NCBI GenBank assembly: GCA_016791265.1
Contig: JAEUMY010000015.1
Location: 1-34,256, forward strand
DNA: 34,256 nt
Origin: Betaproteobacteria bacterium
Lineage (GTDB): Bacteria > Pseudomonadota > Gammaproteobacteria > Burkholderiales > Usitatibacteraceae
Reading direction: 5' to 3'
Shown here piece after piece: positions 1 through 7,020 of the stretch. Position numbers and translations under genes: made by a program. The notes beneath the pieces are model-generated. The model saw nothing but the letters and a program-made list of their open reading frames with translations. It was not told the DNA's origin and ran no database searches. The first letter of the stretch is position 1, and each line of letters begins with the position of its first letter.

Positions 1-174
1 TGGTCGCCGAAGGCGAGGCGGATGTCTATCCCCGTTTGGGACGAACTATGGAGTGGGATATTGCCTCCGGCCACGCGGTGGTCATCGCGGCCGGGGGGCG
101 GGTCGACGCTGTGGCAGGGGGGGCGCTGCGTTATGGCAAGCCTGGGTTTGGGGTGGGGGGGGGGTATTTCCTAA
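1..174 (+). CDS. cysQ: CysQ, 3'(2'),5'-bisphosphate nucleotidase, C-terminal end (5' truncated by window)
   Basis: The reading frame whose codons begin at position 3 gives the C-terminus of CysQ: VAEGEADVYPRLGRTMEWD, then ASGHAV and LRYGKPGF. In this family the WDxAxGH segment carries a metal-binding Asp of the inositol-monophosphatase fold; the enzyme removes the 3' phosphate from PAP(S) in sulfate assimilation. The frame then meets a run of ten G (155-164). As written it stays open to 779, antisense to the next gene, which is implausible. With nine G it would stop at the TAA at 172-174, so I end the gene there. The tract may be a sequencing error, a slippage site or a decayed end; the usual NPxF-like tail of CysQ is absent in either frame. 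Identity is firm, the 3' end is not. Confidence 0.8.
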   Translation, partial: WSPKARRMSIPVWDELWSGILPPATRWSSRPGGGSTLWQGGRCVMASLGLGWGGGIS

Positions 175-194
175 TTTCCGATCGCCCCCCCACC
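152..194. terminator. G-tract/C-tract hairpin between convergent genes
   Basis: GGTGGGGGGG (152-161) pairs perfectly with CCCCCCCACC (185-194) across a 23-nt loop. It lies between cysQ and the convergent minus-strand gene ending at 246, so it could terminate transcription from both sides. There is no clear U-tract, so this is an inference from position and symmetry. Confidence 0.4.
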
Positions 195-245
195 ACGCCA
201 TCTGCTCAAGAAGGGTGCAACGCCGGTGCGATACGCGCCCCGTGC

Positions 246-788
246 TCAACCCTGGCTGGCGATGGGTCGTCCCAGCCCGCGCGTGATGCGGAACTTCTTG
301 GCGGGCGCGGAAGCGACTGGTTCAGACGCGGTCTTGGCGCTGCGCACGGCGATGACTTCCACGCCGTCACTGCCGGGTTCCACGCGCGCTGTCACGGCGT
401 ATTCGCCCAGCGTCTCCACCGCGCCCTGGGCGTTGGTGGCTTCGACGTAGACCGTCGCGTTGGCGAGGAACTGGCCGTTGCCCAGCGACTCGACGCTGTG
501 CGTGACCGTGCGCTGGCGCGCGTTGGCGGGCAGCGTGTCCCAGCTCTGCGCGATCTGTCGCGCGATGCCGGCGTTGCCAGCGGTCGTGCTGCCTTCGCGG
601 CTGTCGGTCACGCGCGCGCGTTCGTAATACAGGCGCTCGATGCGCGCGGCATCGCGGCTGTTCCACGCACTGTCGAGCGCGGCGCTGACGCTCTGCGGGG
701 TGGGTTGGGATGCGAAAGCTTGCAGCGACAACGTGGTCGCCAGCGCTGCGGCGACTTGCAGCGCGAGACGATTGACTGAGGTTTTCAT
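246..788 (-). CDS. Exported NTF2/SnoaL-like small protein
   Basis: A 180-aa protein with a clear Sec signal peptide: MKTSVNR, a hydrophobic stretch and a LQAFAS cleavage region near residue 27. The mature part starts like a SnoaL/DUF4440 fold (SVSAALDSAWNSRDAARIERL, then a Tyr-rich helix), the usual opening of NTF2-like domains that use a conical alpha+beta pocket. Residues about 95-150 form alternating beta strands (NGQFLANATVYVEA, EYAVTARVE). The last 25 residues are basic and Ala/Pro-rich. I cannot assign a substrate. A weak AGGA lies about 10 nt upstream of the ATG. It is monocistronic and convergent with cysQ. Family placement is tentative. Confidence 0.7.
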   Translation of the reverse strand: MKTSVNRLALQVAAALATTLSLQAFASQPTPQSVSAALDSAWNSRDAARIERLYYERARVTDSREGSTTAGNAGIARQIAQSWDTLPANARQRTVTHSVESLGNGQFLANATVYVEATNAQGAVETLGEYAVTARVEPGSDGVEVIAVRSAKTASEPVASAPAKKFRITRGLGRPIASQG

Positions 789-868
789 GTTCGGTGTCCT
801 GTCGGTATGGAGGAAGGTGACGCAGATTGCAAATTAGGCGCTGGCGTGCGCGACGTCATCCACGACCA

Positions 869-883
869 GACGAAATGCGGAAT
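869..883 (+). repeat. Dispersed repeat GACGAAATGCGGAAT, copy A
   Basis: This 15-mer is identical to copy C at 33666-33680, and its first 12 bases are shared in reverse orientation by copy B. All three copies are intergenic. The longer context resembles a decayed REP-like element, with a CATCC box to the left and a CGGG box to the right. Confidence 0.6.
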
Positions 884-1075
884 TCCGGGAACGAAGCGCC
901 GCTGGCTCGGCCGTAATCGCGCGCAGTGCATTCGCAACGCATCACGCGCCGCGCATAAGTATTCAGCGCGTGGAAATTGGTTGGCCACATGTCGTCACAG
1001 TCGCCAATATCGGCCACGAATTCCGTGACTGAAACGAATCTCCATCGGCGAAATCCGTCACCCGGTGGCGTCGTC

Positions 1076-1087
1076 CCGCATTTCGTC
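1076..1087 (-). repeat. Dispersed repeat GACGAAATGCGG, copy B
   Basis: It reads CCGCATTTCGTC on the plus strand, so it is inverted relative to copy A, about 195 bp away in the same intergenic region. The pair could be the ends of a small non-autonomous element or simply two REP-like units. Confidence 0.6.
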
Positions 1088-1172
1088 GGCATTCCCTTTA
1101 TCGGCGCGCGGGCGCACACTACATTGCCGTCATGCGGCGATCATCCGGGCCGCGCTACCAAGGAGAACCGAC

Positions 1173-1571
1173 ATGAGCATGTCCGACGAAATCGAGAAGC
1201 TGCATCGCCTGCACGGTCAGGGTGCTCTGACCGACGAGGAGTTCACGCTGGCCAAGAAGCGCCTCATCGACAGTCTCACGCCAGATGCGCAGCGCGCGCA
1301 GCCGCAGCCCGCGAAGCGCGAGAACCCGATGAACGAGTTCAAGTTGTCCAACACGGATCGGTGGATCGGTGGTGTCGCCGGCGGTCTCGCCGATCTCACC
1401 CAGATTCCCGCGTGGTCGTGGCGTGTGCTGTTCGTGCTGCTCGCGCTCATTCAGGGTGTGGGCATCGTGATCTATCTGTTGCTGTGGATTTTCGTGCCGA
1501 GGCGCGAACGCGCAGTGGCAGCGCCAGCGGCATCCAGCAGCGCGTCGGGCGTGGAGCCGCCGCGCCAGTAA
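1173..1571 (+). CDS. SHOCT and PspC domain membrane protein
   Basis: A 132-aa protein. Residues about 5-32 (DEIEKLHRLHGQGALTDEEF...KKRLI) are a SHOCT oligomerisation motif. Residues about 50-112 are a PspC domain: a WIGGVAGGLAD segment, one long hydrophobic membrane stretch (RVLFVLLALIQGVGIVIYLL) and the terminal WIFVPRR. PspC-family proteins are inner-membrane sensors or effectors of envelope stress; SHOCT usually mediates self-association. I chose the ATG at 1173 because AAGGAGA sits 8-12 nt upstream; the longer frame from 1065 lacks such a site. It stands alone with a strong hairpin 26 bp after the stop. No pspA or pspB is in the window, so a phage-shock role is only family inference. Confidence 0.88.
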   Translation: MSMSDEIEKLHRLHGQGALTDEEFTLAKKRLIDSLTPDAQRAQPQPAKRENPMNEFKLSNTDRWIGGVAGGLADLTQIPAWSWRVLFVLLALIQGVGIVIYLLLWIFVPRRERAVAAPAASSSASGVEPPRQ

Positions 1572-1596
1572 ACTGGTTTCTGTAACCGCAATCGCA

Positions 1597-1623
1597 GCGA
1601 CGCCCGGTGGGTCCGGGCGTCGC
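1597..1623 (+). terminator. Strong GC hairpin after the SHOCT-PspC gene
   Basis: GCGACGCCCGG (1597-1607) and CCGGGCGTCGC (1613-1623) form a perfect 11-bp stem with the 5-nt loop TGGGT, 26 bp after the stop. No T-run follows, as is common in GC-rich genomes. It is probably a terminator. Confidence 0.65.
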
Positions 1624-1866
1624 GCGCCGAGTTGGTCTTGAGCCTGTTCCTGACGCGAGCCGAGCTTTCGATGAGCGGTCCCGCACGAAGCTCGCTGGCA
1701 TGCTTGAGCAGCAGCAGAAAATCGACTGTGCTCACAGGCCATCCAGACCTTTTCTTGCCTACGCAAGCCCTACGGCCAGTCTGGCGACGCCGCGCCAATA
1801 CCGCCGGGGTCGGAATTCGGCGCCAGATCGTACTGCGAGAGTCTCGAGATCGAGCCGCGAAGCACT
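1624..1866. other. Intergenic region, no gene recognised
   Basis: Between the SHOCT-PspC gene and the convergent DUF6058-like gene I see no credible coding frame. The open frames here have no ribosome site and no recognisable sequence. Confidence 0.4.
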
Positions 1867-2598
1867 TCAAGCACAGCAAAATTTCTTGCGCGCTGCTTCA
1901 AACAAGCGAGTGCGACTGCTGCCTGCTCGCTCGGCCGGGAGAAATAGAGACGCCACGGCATCGTACTCGGTGAGCGCCCATTCCACTTCGTGATCAGTCA
2001 CGGACGTGCCTGAGGAGTCGTCCAAGTAGCGCTTGAGAATCGACATGCACGTGCCCTTGCGGACGATATTGTTGGCGCTGACTTCTTTAAGGCAAATGCA
2101 ATATGTGCCATCCAACAAATAACTGAGGTGGCTCTCACCCCAAGTTGCAAACGCGGCTTCGACAAGTCCGCCGTCCTGGCCGAAGCAGTCAGGATTGGCT
2201 TCCCGTGCCCCGGGCACCTTTAGTAGCGACTCCCGCAAGTCATTCAGGAACCGATTGCGAACGACGAGGGCGATCTCCGAGAGAGGCATGGGTGCGAGCT
2301 CCAATGCATGATTGGCCCAGCGGACCAAAGATGGTGAGTAGAACTTGTTGGCCGCCTGATGTCTCTGTGATCCCCAAAGGGTGGTGTTGACTTCGATACT
2401 CAGCCGAATCTCATGGGAGTGTGGCGGCATGCACTTCGCATCTATCAACGCGTTGACTTCATCTTGCGTCAAGCCGACTGCGCAAGCGAGTTGGTCCAGC
2501 GTCAGGAAGTGGCTGCTCAGATGAGCCAGCGTGGCGGCGATGAGTTCAGCGGTACCGGGTTCATGGGCGTTGTGGATATTGGCAGCGTTGATTTGCAT
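1867..2598 (-). CDS. DUF6058-like protein
   Basis: A 243-aa soluble protein with no signal peptide. The N-terminal third (residues about 15-60, LAHLSSHFLTLDQLACAVGL then DEVNALIDAKCMPP) looks like a helical, HTH-like recognition region. The C-terminal part contains YLLDGTYCICLKEVSANNIV followed by K and a helix ending in YLDDSSG. That Leu-Asp-Gly-Thr-Tyr...Cys pattern followed by Ile-x-Arg-Lys resembles the DUF6058 family; I make this match from memory. It is divergent from an ArsR-type regulator 72 bp away, and the shared control region holds a palindromic operator candidate, so the regulator probably controls it. No biochemical role is known to me. Confidence 0.7.
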   Translation of the reverse strand: MQINAANIHNAHEPGTAELIAATLAHLSSHFLTLDQLACAVGLTQDEVNALIDAKCMPPHSHEIRLSIEVNTTLWGSQRHQAANKFYSPSLVRWANHALELAPMPLSEIALVVRNRFLNDLRESLLKVPGAREANPDCFGQDGGLVEAAFATWGESHLSYLLDGTYCICLKEVSANNIVRKGTCMSILKRYLDDSSGTSVTDHEVEWALTEYDAVASLFLPAERAGSSRTRLFEAARKKFCCA

Positions 2599-2644
2599 GA
2601 CAGTGGGTTTGGTTGGAAAAGCGCAGCTTATCGACGCGGTGTAC

Positions 2645-2650
2645 TACAAT
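2645..2650 (+). promoter_or_regulatory. Possible -10 element (TACAAT) of the ArsR-type gene
   Basis: TACAAT lies 21 nt before the start codon and just upstream of the palindromic operator candidate. No matching -35 hexamer is visible, so support is limited. Confidence 0.35.
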
Positions 2651-2652
2651 GC

Positions 2653-2668
2653 TTCATCCAAGGATGAA
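2653..2668. promoter_or_regulatory. Palindromic operator candidate TTCATCC-AA-GGATGAA
   Basis: A perfect 7-2-7 inverted repeat lies between the DUF6058-like gene and the ArsR-type gene. It ends 2 bp before the ATG at 2671 and contains that gene's ribosome site (AAGGA, 2660-2664). A dimeric winged-helix repressor bound here would block its own transcription, and the same dyad in RNA could hide the ribosome site. Confidence 0.55.
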
Positions 2669-2670
2669 CT

Positions 2671-3360
2671 ATGAATGCTGCGGAGCACGTCGCCCGACAG
2701 GCTGCATTGATTGGCGACCCGATCCGGGCCGCCGTGCTGGTTTCGCTGCTGGATGGGCGTGCGAAGACCGCCAGCGAATTGGCCATGGTGTCCGGCGCCT
2801 CCGCGCAGTCGCTAAGCGGGCATTTGGCCAAGTTGCTCCAGGGCGGACTCCTGCGGGTCGTGCCTCAGGGGCGCCATCGCTATTACTCGCTGCAGGACCA
2901 TGCGGTTGCCGAGACCATCGAGGGGCTTGCGCTTTTGGCGTCCCCGAGCACTTCCGCACCCTCGCTCTTTGCCAGCAATGCGCCTGAGCATTTGCTGATG
3001 GCCCGATGTTGCTATGACCACATCGCTGGGCGGCTTGGCGTGATGATCGCCGATGGGCTGTTAGAGCAGGGTTGGCTGTGTTGCAGAGGGCGCAACTTCG
3101 AGATGACCCGCGCAGGGATTGAAGGATTCGCGGCTCTCGGGCTTGACGTCAACGCGATTCGCCAGGCAAGGCGTGCCACTGCGCGAGCGTGCCTGGATTG
3201 GACGGAACGCAAACCGCATGTCGCTGGCGCGCTTGGTGCGGCCCTGCTTCAGCTATTGCTCGATCGGCATTGGCTCGAGCGAACAAGAACTCCGCGCATG
3301 TTGCGCATCACGCCAGTTGGGCGGCAGGCGCTCGCTAGTCAATTGAAACTAGCACTGTAA
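2671..3360 (+). CDS. ArsR-family winged-helix transcriptional regulator
   Basis: A 229-aa protein. Residues about 5-90 form an ArsR-type winged helix: LIGDPIRAAVLVSLLDGRA, the recognition region SGASAQSLSGHLAKLLQGGLL, and the wing VVPQGRHRYYSL. The C-terminal half belongs to the longer ArsR subgroup, with ARCCYDHIAGRLGV (a Cys pair), ACLDWTERKPHVAGALGAAL, and a terminal segment that looks like a second winged helix. The AAGGA site 7-11 nt upstream supports the ATG at 2671. It is divergent from the DUF6058-like gene and has a palindrome on its own start region, so autoregulation and control of that neighbour are likely. The Cys pair might sense a metal or redox state, but nothing shows the ligand. 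Confidence 0.87.
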   Translation: MNAAEHVARQAALIGDPIRAAVLVSLLDGRAKTASELAMVSGASAQSLSGHLAKLLQGGLLRVVPQGRHRYYSLQDHAVAETIEGLALLASPSTSAPSLFASNAPEHLLMARCCYDHIAGRLGVMIADGLLEQGWLCCRGRNFEMTRAGIEGFAALGLDVNAIRQARRATARACLDWTERKPHVAGALGAALLQLLLDRHWLERTRTPRMLRITPVGRQALASQLKLAL

Positions 3361-3391
3361 ATTTCACTCGTCACGGCAAGAGCCAGGGCGA

Positions 3392-3431
3392 GGGGCTGAG
3401 CCTTGTGGCCTCGCGTTCAAGCCCCCTTTTT
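3392..3431 (+). terminator. Rho-independent terminator candidate after the ArsR-type gene
   Basis: GGGGCT (3392-3397) pairs with AGCCCC (3420-3425), followed by C and five T. A competing stem, GCGAGG/CCTCGC (3388-3393 with 3409-3414), lies partly inside. The T-run 66 bp after the stop makes this one of the better terminators in the window. Confidence 0.5.
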
Positions 3432-3576
3432 CAATTTCGAGACGAGAGCTGGTTCACAGCGGACTGTCTGCGATGAAGGCAGCGTGATTCACCGCGACCT
3501 CTCATGCGTTGTCGGATGCGAGGTGGCCCGCGAGTATTGAGTTGAAGTCGAGACGTCCTCGAACGCTCAATTCAGA

Positions 3577-4848
3577 TTAGTTCCCCAGCCGCTGCAACTG
3601 CTGCTGCGCATACGGATTCCCCTGCGCAGCCGCTTTCGCGTACATCGCCTTGGCCGCCGCGATGTCCTGTTGCACGCCGCCGATGCCTTGCTCGAGATGG
3701 TAGGCGTAGCCCGCCTGGCCGGCGGCATTGCCCTGGTCGGCGGCGAGTTTGTAAAGTCGCGCGGCTTCGTTCAAGTCGCGAGAGAGCCCGCCGGCGCCGC
3801 GTGAGTGGAAGTTGGCGAGGCTGGCTTGCGCCTGCGCGTGGCCTTGCTTCACGGCCAGCTTGAACCACCGCACCGCCTCTTCCTCGTCCCGGGAGACGCC
3901 GATGGCGTTGGCGTAGTAGAAGCCCAGTTGCGCCTGCGCGGGCGCATAGCCTTTCTCGGCCGAGCGGGACATCCACTTCGCGGCTTCAATGGGGTCGCGC
4001 GGCGCGCCGGCTTCGCCGCGCTGGTACATGAGCGCCAGCGTGTACTGCGCGATGGTGTCGCCGCCGTCGGCCGCGAGCCGGCTCTTGGCGAAGTTGGGCG
4101 GTTCGGCCTTGGCCGTCTTGCCTTCCGCGCTGGCGGCGGCGAGGATGCGGGTGGCCTCCGGCTGGCCCAGTTCAGAAGCCTTGCGAATCCAGAACATGCC
4201 GCGCGCCTCGTCCTTGGCGACGCCTTGCCCGGCGAGGTAGAGCGCGCCCAGGTGCGCCTGCGCATTGGCCAACCCTTGCGTGGCGGCCTTCTCCAGCCAC
4301 TCCGCCGCTTTCGCCATGTCCTTGGGCACGCCCCGGCCGGCGGCATACATCGAGCCCAGGCGGAACTGCGACAGCGCGTTGCCTTGCATCGCGGCCAGCA
4401 AGGACCACTCCGCCGCCTGGGTGTCGTTTTGCACCACACCTTCACCGCGCGCATAGAGCGCGGCGAGGTTGCTTTGCGCGAGGGCGAAGCCCTGCTTGGC
4501 GGCGGCCAGATAGAACATGATCGCCTCGCCGATGTTTTCCGCGCCGGAGCGCTCGGCCAGCAGGCCCATCTGGAATTGCGCGGCGGGGTGGCCTTTTTGC
4601 GCGGCGCGGGCAAGCCATTCGTAACCGGCCTTGGTCTCGGCTTCACTGGCGGCGTTGTGCAAGGCGAGCAGCATGGCGCGGGCGCCGGCATCGCCGGCCT
4701 TGGATTCTCGTTCGGCCAATTCCTTCAGCGGGACGAGATCGGGGTCGAGGGTGTTGGCGGCGGACGAGCCGGCGAAGAGCGCTGCGGCGAGCAGCGTCGC
4801 GGCGGCGAGGGCGAAGAGGCGGCGCGAAAACTCGAGATCGTGTTTCAT
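3577..4848 (-). CDS. Exported Sel1-repeat (SLR) protein
   Basis: A 423-aa protein that starts with a signal peptide (RRLFALAAATLLAAALFAGSSAA). Almost all the rest is Sel1-like repeats of about 36 residues; I count nine or ten units with the A-x-x-x-L-G-x-x-Y-x-x-G-x-G-V pattern, such as ALSQFRLGSMYAAGRGVPKD. SLR solenoids bind protein partners, and exported ones often serve envelope stress or secretion complexes. No enzyme domain is present. The frame is open far upstream, to 5976, but that part is antisense to the dehydrogenase; the ATG at 4848 gives the signal peptide at once. No strong ribosome site is seen there. The gene is divergent from the SDR gene. Confidence 0.85.
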   Translation of the reverse strand: MKHDLEFSRRLFALAAATLLAAALFAGSSAANTLDPDLVPLKELAERESKAGDAGARAMLLALHNAASEAETKAGYEWLARAAQKGHPAAQFQMGLLAERSGAENIGEAIMFYLAAAKQGFALAQSNLAALYARGEGVVQNDTQAAEWSLLAAMQGNALSQFRLGSMYAAGRGVPKDMAKAAEWLEKAATQGLANAQAHLGALYLAGQGVAKDEARGMFWIRKASELGQPEATRILAAASAEGKTAKAEPPNFAKSRLAADGGDTIAQYTLALMYQRGEAGAPRDPIEAAKWMSRSAEKGYAPAQAQLGFYYANAIGVSRDEEEAVRWFKLAVKQGHAQAQASLANFHSRGAGGLSRDLNEAARLYKLAADQGNAAGQAGYAYHLEQGIGGVQQDIAAAKAMYAKAAAQGNPYAQQQLQRLGN

Positions 4849-4960
4849 GGCGGGCAAGACGGCGATCGATCCAGGGTGGAAAGATGCGAATGTTACTGAC
4901 TTCGACGAACGGTTGCGGTGCATGGCCTGCGCGCGACCCGACCCGCCGGTAGACTCTTTC

Positions 4961-4972
4961 GCGAATATTCGC
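4961..4972. repeat. Iterated palindrome copy 1, GCGAATATTCGC
   Basis: Exact copy. It lies in the 147-bp divergent control region, 24 bp before the SDR start codon, in the context TTTC-GCGAATATTCGC-AAGG. Confidence 0.95.
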
Positions 4973-4995
4973 AAGGCAAGACAGGAGCAATCAAC

Positions 4996-5772
4996 ATGGT
5001 GACCTACGATTTTCGCGGCAAGGTGGCGTTGGTGACGGGCGGCACCGATGGCATCGGCCTCGCTGCGGCGGCGGGTTTTCTGAAGGCGGGCGCGAAAGTG
5101 CTCATTGTGGGTCGCGACGCGGCGCGAGGTGCGCGCGCGCTGGATGACTTGAAGCCGCTGGGCGGCGAGGTCGCCTTCCTGTCCGTCGATGTGGCCGACG
5201 AGGCGGCGGTGAAGGGCATGGTGGCGAAGTGCGTTGAACGCTTCGGCCGGCTCGACTTCGCGGTGAACAACGCGGCGGCGGAATTCCCGCTGGCGCCGAC
5301 GGCGGACATTCCGATGGAAGCCGTCGACCGCAGCATCGCCGTGGATTTGAAGGGCTGCTGGCTCTGCATGCGCGAGGAAATCGCGGCGATGATGAAGCAA
5401 GGCGGCGGCGCCATCGTCAACGTGTCGTCGGTGAACGGCTTTTCCGCCTCGCCCATGGCCGCCCTCTATTCGGCGACCAAGCACGGCATGAACGGGCTTT
5501 CGGCGGCGGCGGCGCGCGAGTACATCCAGCACGGCATCCGCGTCAACACCGTGTGCCCCGGCGCCATCGAGACACCGCGGAGGCAGCGTCGGCTGATCGG
5601 GAAAACCGCGGAACAGGTGGCCGCGCACTACGACGATCTCAAGTCGCGCGTGCCGGTGGGCCGTGTCGGCACGGCGGACGAGGTGGCGGCGGGCATCCTC
5701 TGGCTCTGCACGCCGGAAGCGTCCTATGTCGTGGGCATCGACCTCGTCATCGACGGCGGGCTCTCGGCGTAG
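4996..5772 (+). CDS. Short-chain dehydrogenase/reductase (SDR), classical type
   Basis: A 258-aa classical SDR oxidoreductase. Visible motifs are the nucleotide-binding TGGTDGIG (residues 14-21), NNAA (91-94), the active-site Ser around 144-145, and YSATK with Tyr158 and Lys162. VCPGAIETP follows, and the family's usual VxGIDLVIDGG end is present. Arg40 after the second beta strand (IVGRD) suggests NADP(H). AGGAG at 4983-4987 supports the ATG at 4996. The substrate cannot be read from sequence. An iterated palindrome lies just upstream. It is divergent from the Sel1 gene and no partner enzyme lies beside it. Confidence 0.9.
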   Translation: MVTYDFRGKVALVTGGTDGIGLAAAAGFLKAGAKVLIVGRDAARGARALDDLKPLGGEVAFLSVDVADEAAVKGMVAKCVERFGRLDFAVNNAAAEFPLAPTADIPMEAVDRSIAVDLKGCWLCMREEIAAMMKQGGGAIVNVSSVNGFSASPMAALYSATKHGMNGLSAAAAREYIQHGIRVNTVCPGAIETPRRQRRLIGKTAEQVAAHYDDLKSRVPVGRVGTADEVAAGILWLCTPEASYVVGIDLVIDGGLSA

Positions 5773-5797
5773 CCCGCCCTCGCTCGGGAACCTTTTC

Positions 5798-5845
5798 AGC
5801 CACTTCTCGCAACGCCTGAAACGCATGGTCGCGAAGTGGCTTCGC
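5798..5845. terminator. Alternative hairpins after the SDR gene
   Basis: AGCCACTTC (5798-5806) pairs with GAAGTGGCT (5833-5841). The right arm can instead form GCGAAG-TGG-CTTCGC (5831-5845), so the two stems exclude each other. It lies 26 bp after the SDR stop. It is a terminator or a REP-like unit; there is no T-run. Confidence 0.4.
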
Positions 5846-5910
5846 GCCATCCGCGTTTTGCGGGGATTCGTCGCGATTCGCCAGCGTTCGTCGCACTGGA
5901 CGCGTATTTC

Positions 5911-5922
5911 GCGAATATTCGG
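5911..5922. repeat. Iterated palindrome copy 2, GCGAATATTCGG
   Basis: One outer base differs (final G for C); the 10-bp core CGAATATTCG is intact. It is intergenic, 83 bp before the next start codon. Its left flank TTTC is the same as in copy 1. Confidence 0.85.
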
Positions 5923-6005
5923 GTAAGGTGCGGCCTGTCTCGGGGCTGCGCCGGGTGAAGTCCCCGCCCACCGCACGACCGCACATCACAACTGAAGGAG
6001 TACGC

Positions 6006-6872
6006 ATGAAATTCCTGAACCTTGCCGGCGCCGCGTTCGCCATCCTCGTGGGCTTCAACGTGTCCGCGCAGGACGCGAAGCCGGCGGACACCAAGAAGCG
6101 CACCGTCGCGCTCATCTCCGCCGTGGGCGACCAGTTCACCTATCTTCGCCAGAAGGAGTCGGTCGGCTCGAACATGGAGCCTTACTCGCGCCGCATCGTG
6201 AAAGTGCCCAATGGCGGGCTGGACAACATCGTGCTTCGCGGGCTGGACAAAGCCTATTCCGCGCAGGACCCCGACGCCAACAAGATCTTCATGCGCCTCG
6301 CGGCGCCCGAGATGGAAGGCGTGCTCCCGCAGCATCGTGAGAAGGTGGCCATCGACAAGGTCATGGAGCAGCTCGCCAAGGTGGATCGTTCCAGCTGGGA
6401 CCTCATCGTCGCCGTGACGCCCGCGTGGCAGTTCTCCGCCACCGGCGGCATGGGTAGCAAACTGCAGGGTATCGGCCTCTACGTGCAGCCGCTGGAGAAC
6501 ACGGTGGGCGACTTTGATTCCGAGCTGGGCGGCCAGGATGAATTCACCACGTCCGACCCCAACGATCGGGCGAAGAAGAAGAAGTCGAACATCTACGTGG
6601 CGCCGTACTCCTACACCCAGCTTTGGGTCATCGATCCGAAGACGCTGTCGGTCATTTCCAAGGAAACGCACAAGCAGCACACCAAGTTGTTCGACCCGAA
6701 CAGCGCGTCCCTGGATGTGCAAAAGCAGATGACGGTGGACATGCTGGCGACCCAGATCGAAGGATTCGTAGAGCGCGCCAGCACCAAGGCGCTGAAGGAC
6801 GCGATCGGCACGGTGACCGTGGAAGAGAAGCTGCCGCCGGGTGCGAAGAAGGACGAGCCGGCCAAGAAGTAG
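6006..6872 (+). CDS. Exported protein of unknown function
   Basis: A 288-aa protein with a signal peptide (MKFLNLAGAAFAILVGFNVSAQ). I do not recognise the family. The mature part opens with a strand, RTVALISAVGDQFTYL, then has mixed alpha/beta sequence with SWDLIVAVTPAW and NIYVAPYSYTQLWVID, and a lysine-rich C-terminus (KKDEPAKK). Thr-Val-Ala-Leu-Ile-Ser at the front and a conserved-looking Trp-Asp-Leu-Ile suggest a Rossmann-like or periplasmic binding fold, but this is a guess. GAAGGAG at 5994-6000 is an excellent ribosome site for the ATG at 6006. It lies alone between the SDR and MarC genes. Confidence 0.75.
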   Translation: MKFLNLAGAAFAILVGFNVSAQDAKPADTKKRTVALISAVGDQFTYLRQKESVGSNMEPYSRRIVKVPNGGLDNIVLRGLDKAYSAQDPDANKIFMRLAAPEMEGVLPQHREKVAIDKVMEQLAKVDRSSWDLIVAVTPAWQFSATGGMGSKLQGIGLYVQPLENTVGDFDSELGGQDEFTTSDPNDRAKKKKSNIYVAPYSYTQLWVIDPKTLSVISKETHKQHTKLFDPNSASLDVQKQMTVDMLATQIEGFVERASTKALKDAIGTVTVEEKLPPGAKKDEPAKK

Positions 6873-6940
6873 TGGGGCGAACGGGGCGCGGCCCCGGGCG
6901 AATTGAAGGGATGGGGTGGTGGGCGGTGATGGCGGCGCTT

Positions 6941-6952
6941 GCGAATATTCGC
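6941..6952. repeat. Iterated palindrome copy 3, GCGAATATTCGC
   Basis: Exact copy, extended to the 14-bp TGCGAATATTCGCA. It is intergenic, 68 bp before the MarC-family start codon. Confidence 0.95.
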
Positions 6953-7006
6953 AGTCTCCGCGGCACCGCCCATCATCGCTTTTCACCTCCGATCCCGCGG
7001 CATCAT

Positions 7007-7012
7007 TACAAT
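7007..7012 (+). promoter_or_regulatory. Possible -10 element (TACAAT) very close to the MarC start
   Basis: TACAAT ends 8 bp before the ATG at 7021, and no Shine-Dalgarno sequence lies between. If it is real, the transcript would be leaderless or nearly so. No clear -35 is visible. Confidence 0.35.
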
Positions 7013-7020
7013 GCCCGGCC

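Larger units (their letters stand above)
789..1172. other. Intergenic region with an inverted pair of repeats
   Basis: This 384-bp divergent intergenic stretch has no convincing gene on either strand. It holds two copies of GACGAAATGCGG in opposite orientation (869-880 and 1076-1087), bounding about 219 bp. A TACATT hexamer at 1120-1125 is a possible -10 element for the SHOCT-PspC gene, but no good -35 is visible. Confidence 0.5.

Noticed and set aside
36..779. Long open frame of 247 codons on the plus strand
   Set aside because: Its first 45 codons are the real cysQ end; the rest is an artefact of the G10 tract, antisense to a gene with a clear signal peptide.
3805..4899. A 364-codon frame antisense to the Sel1-repeat gene
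   Set aside because: Its apparent repeats only mirror the Sel1 repeats of the true gene.
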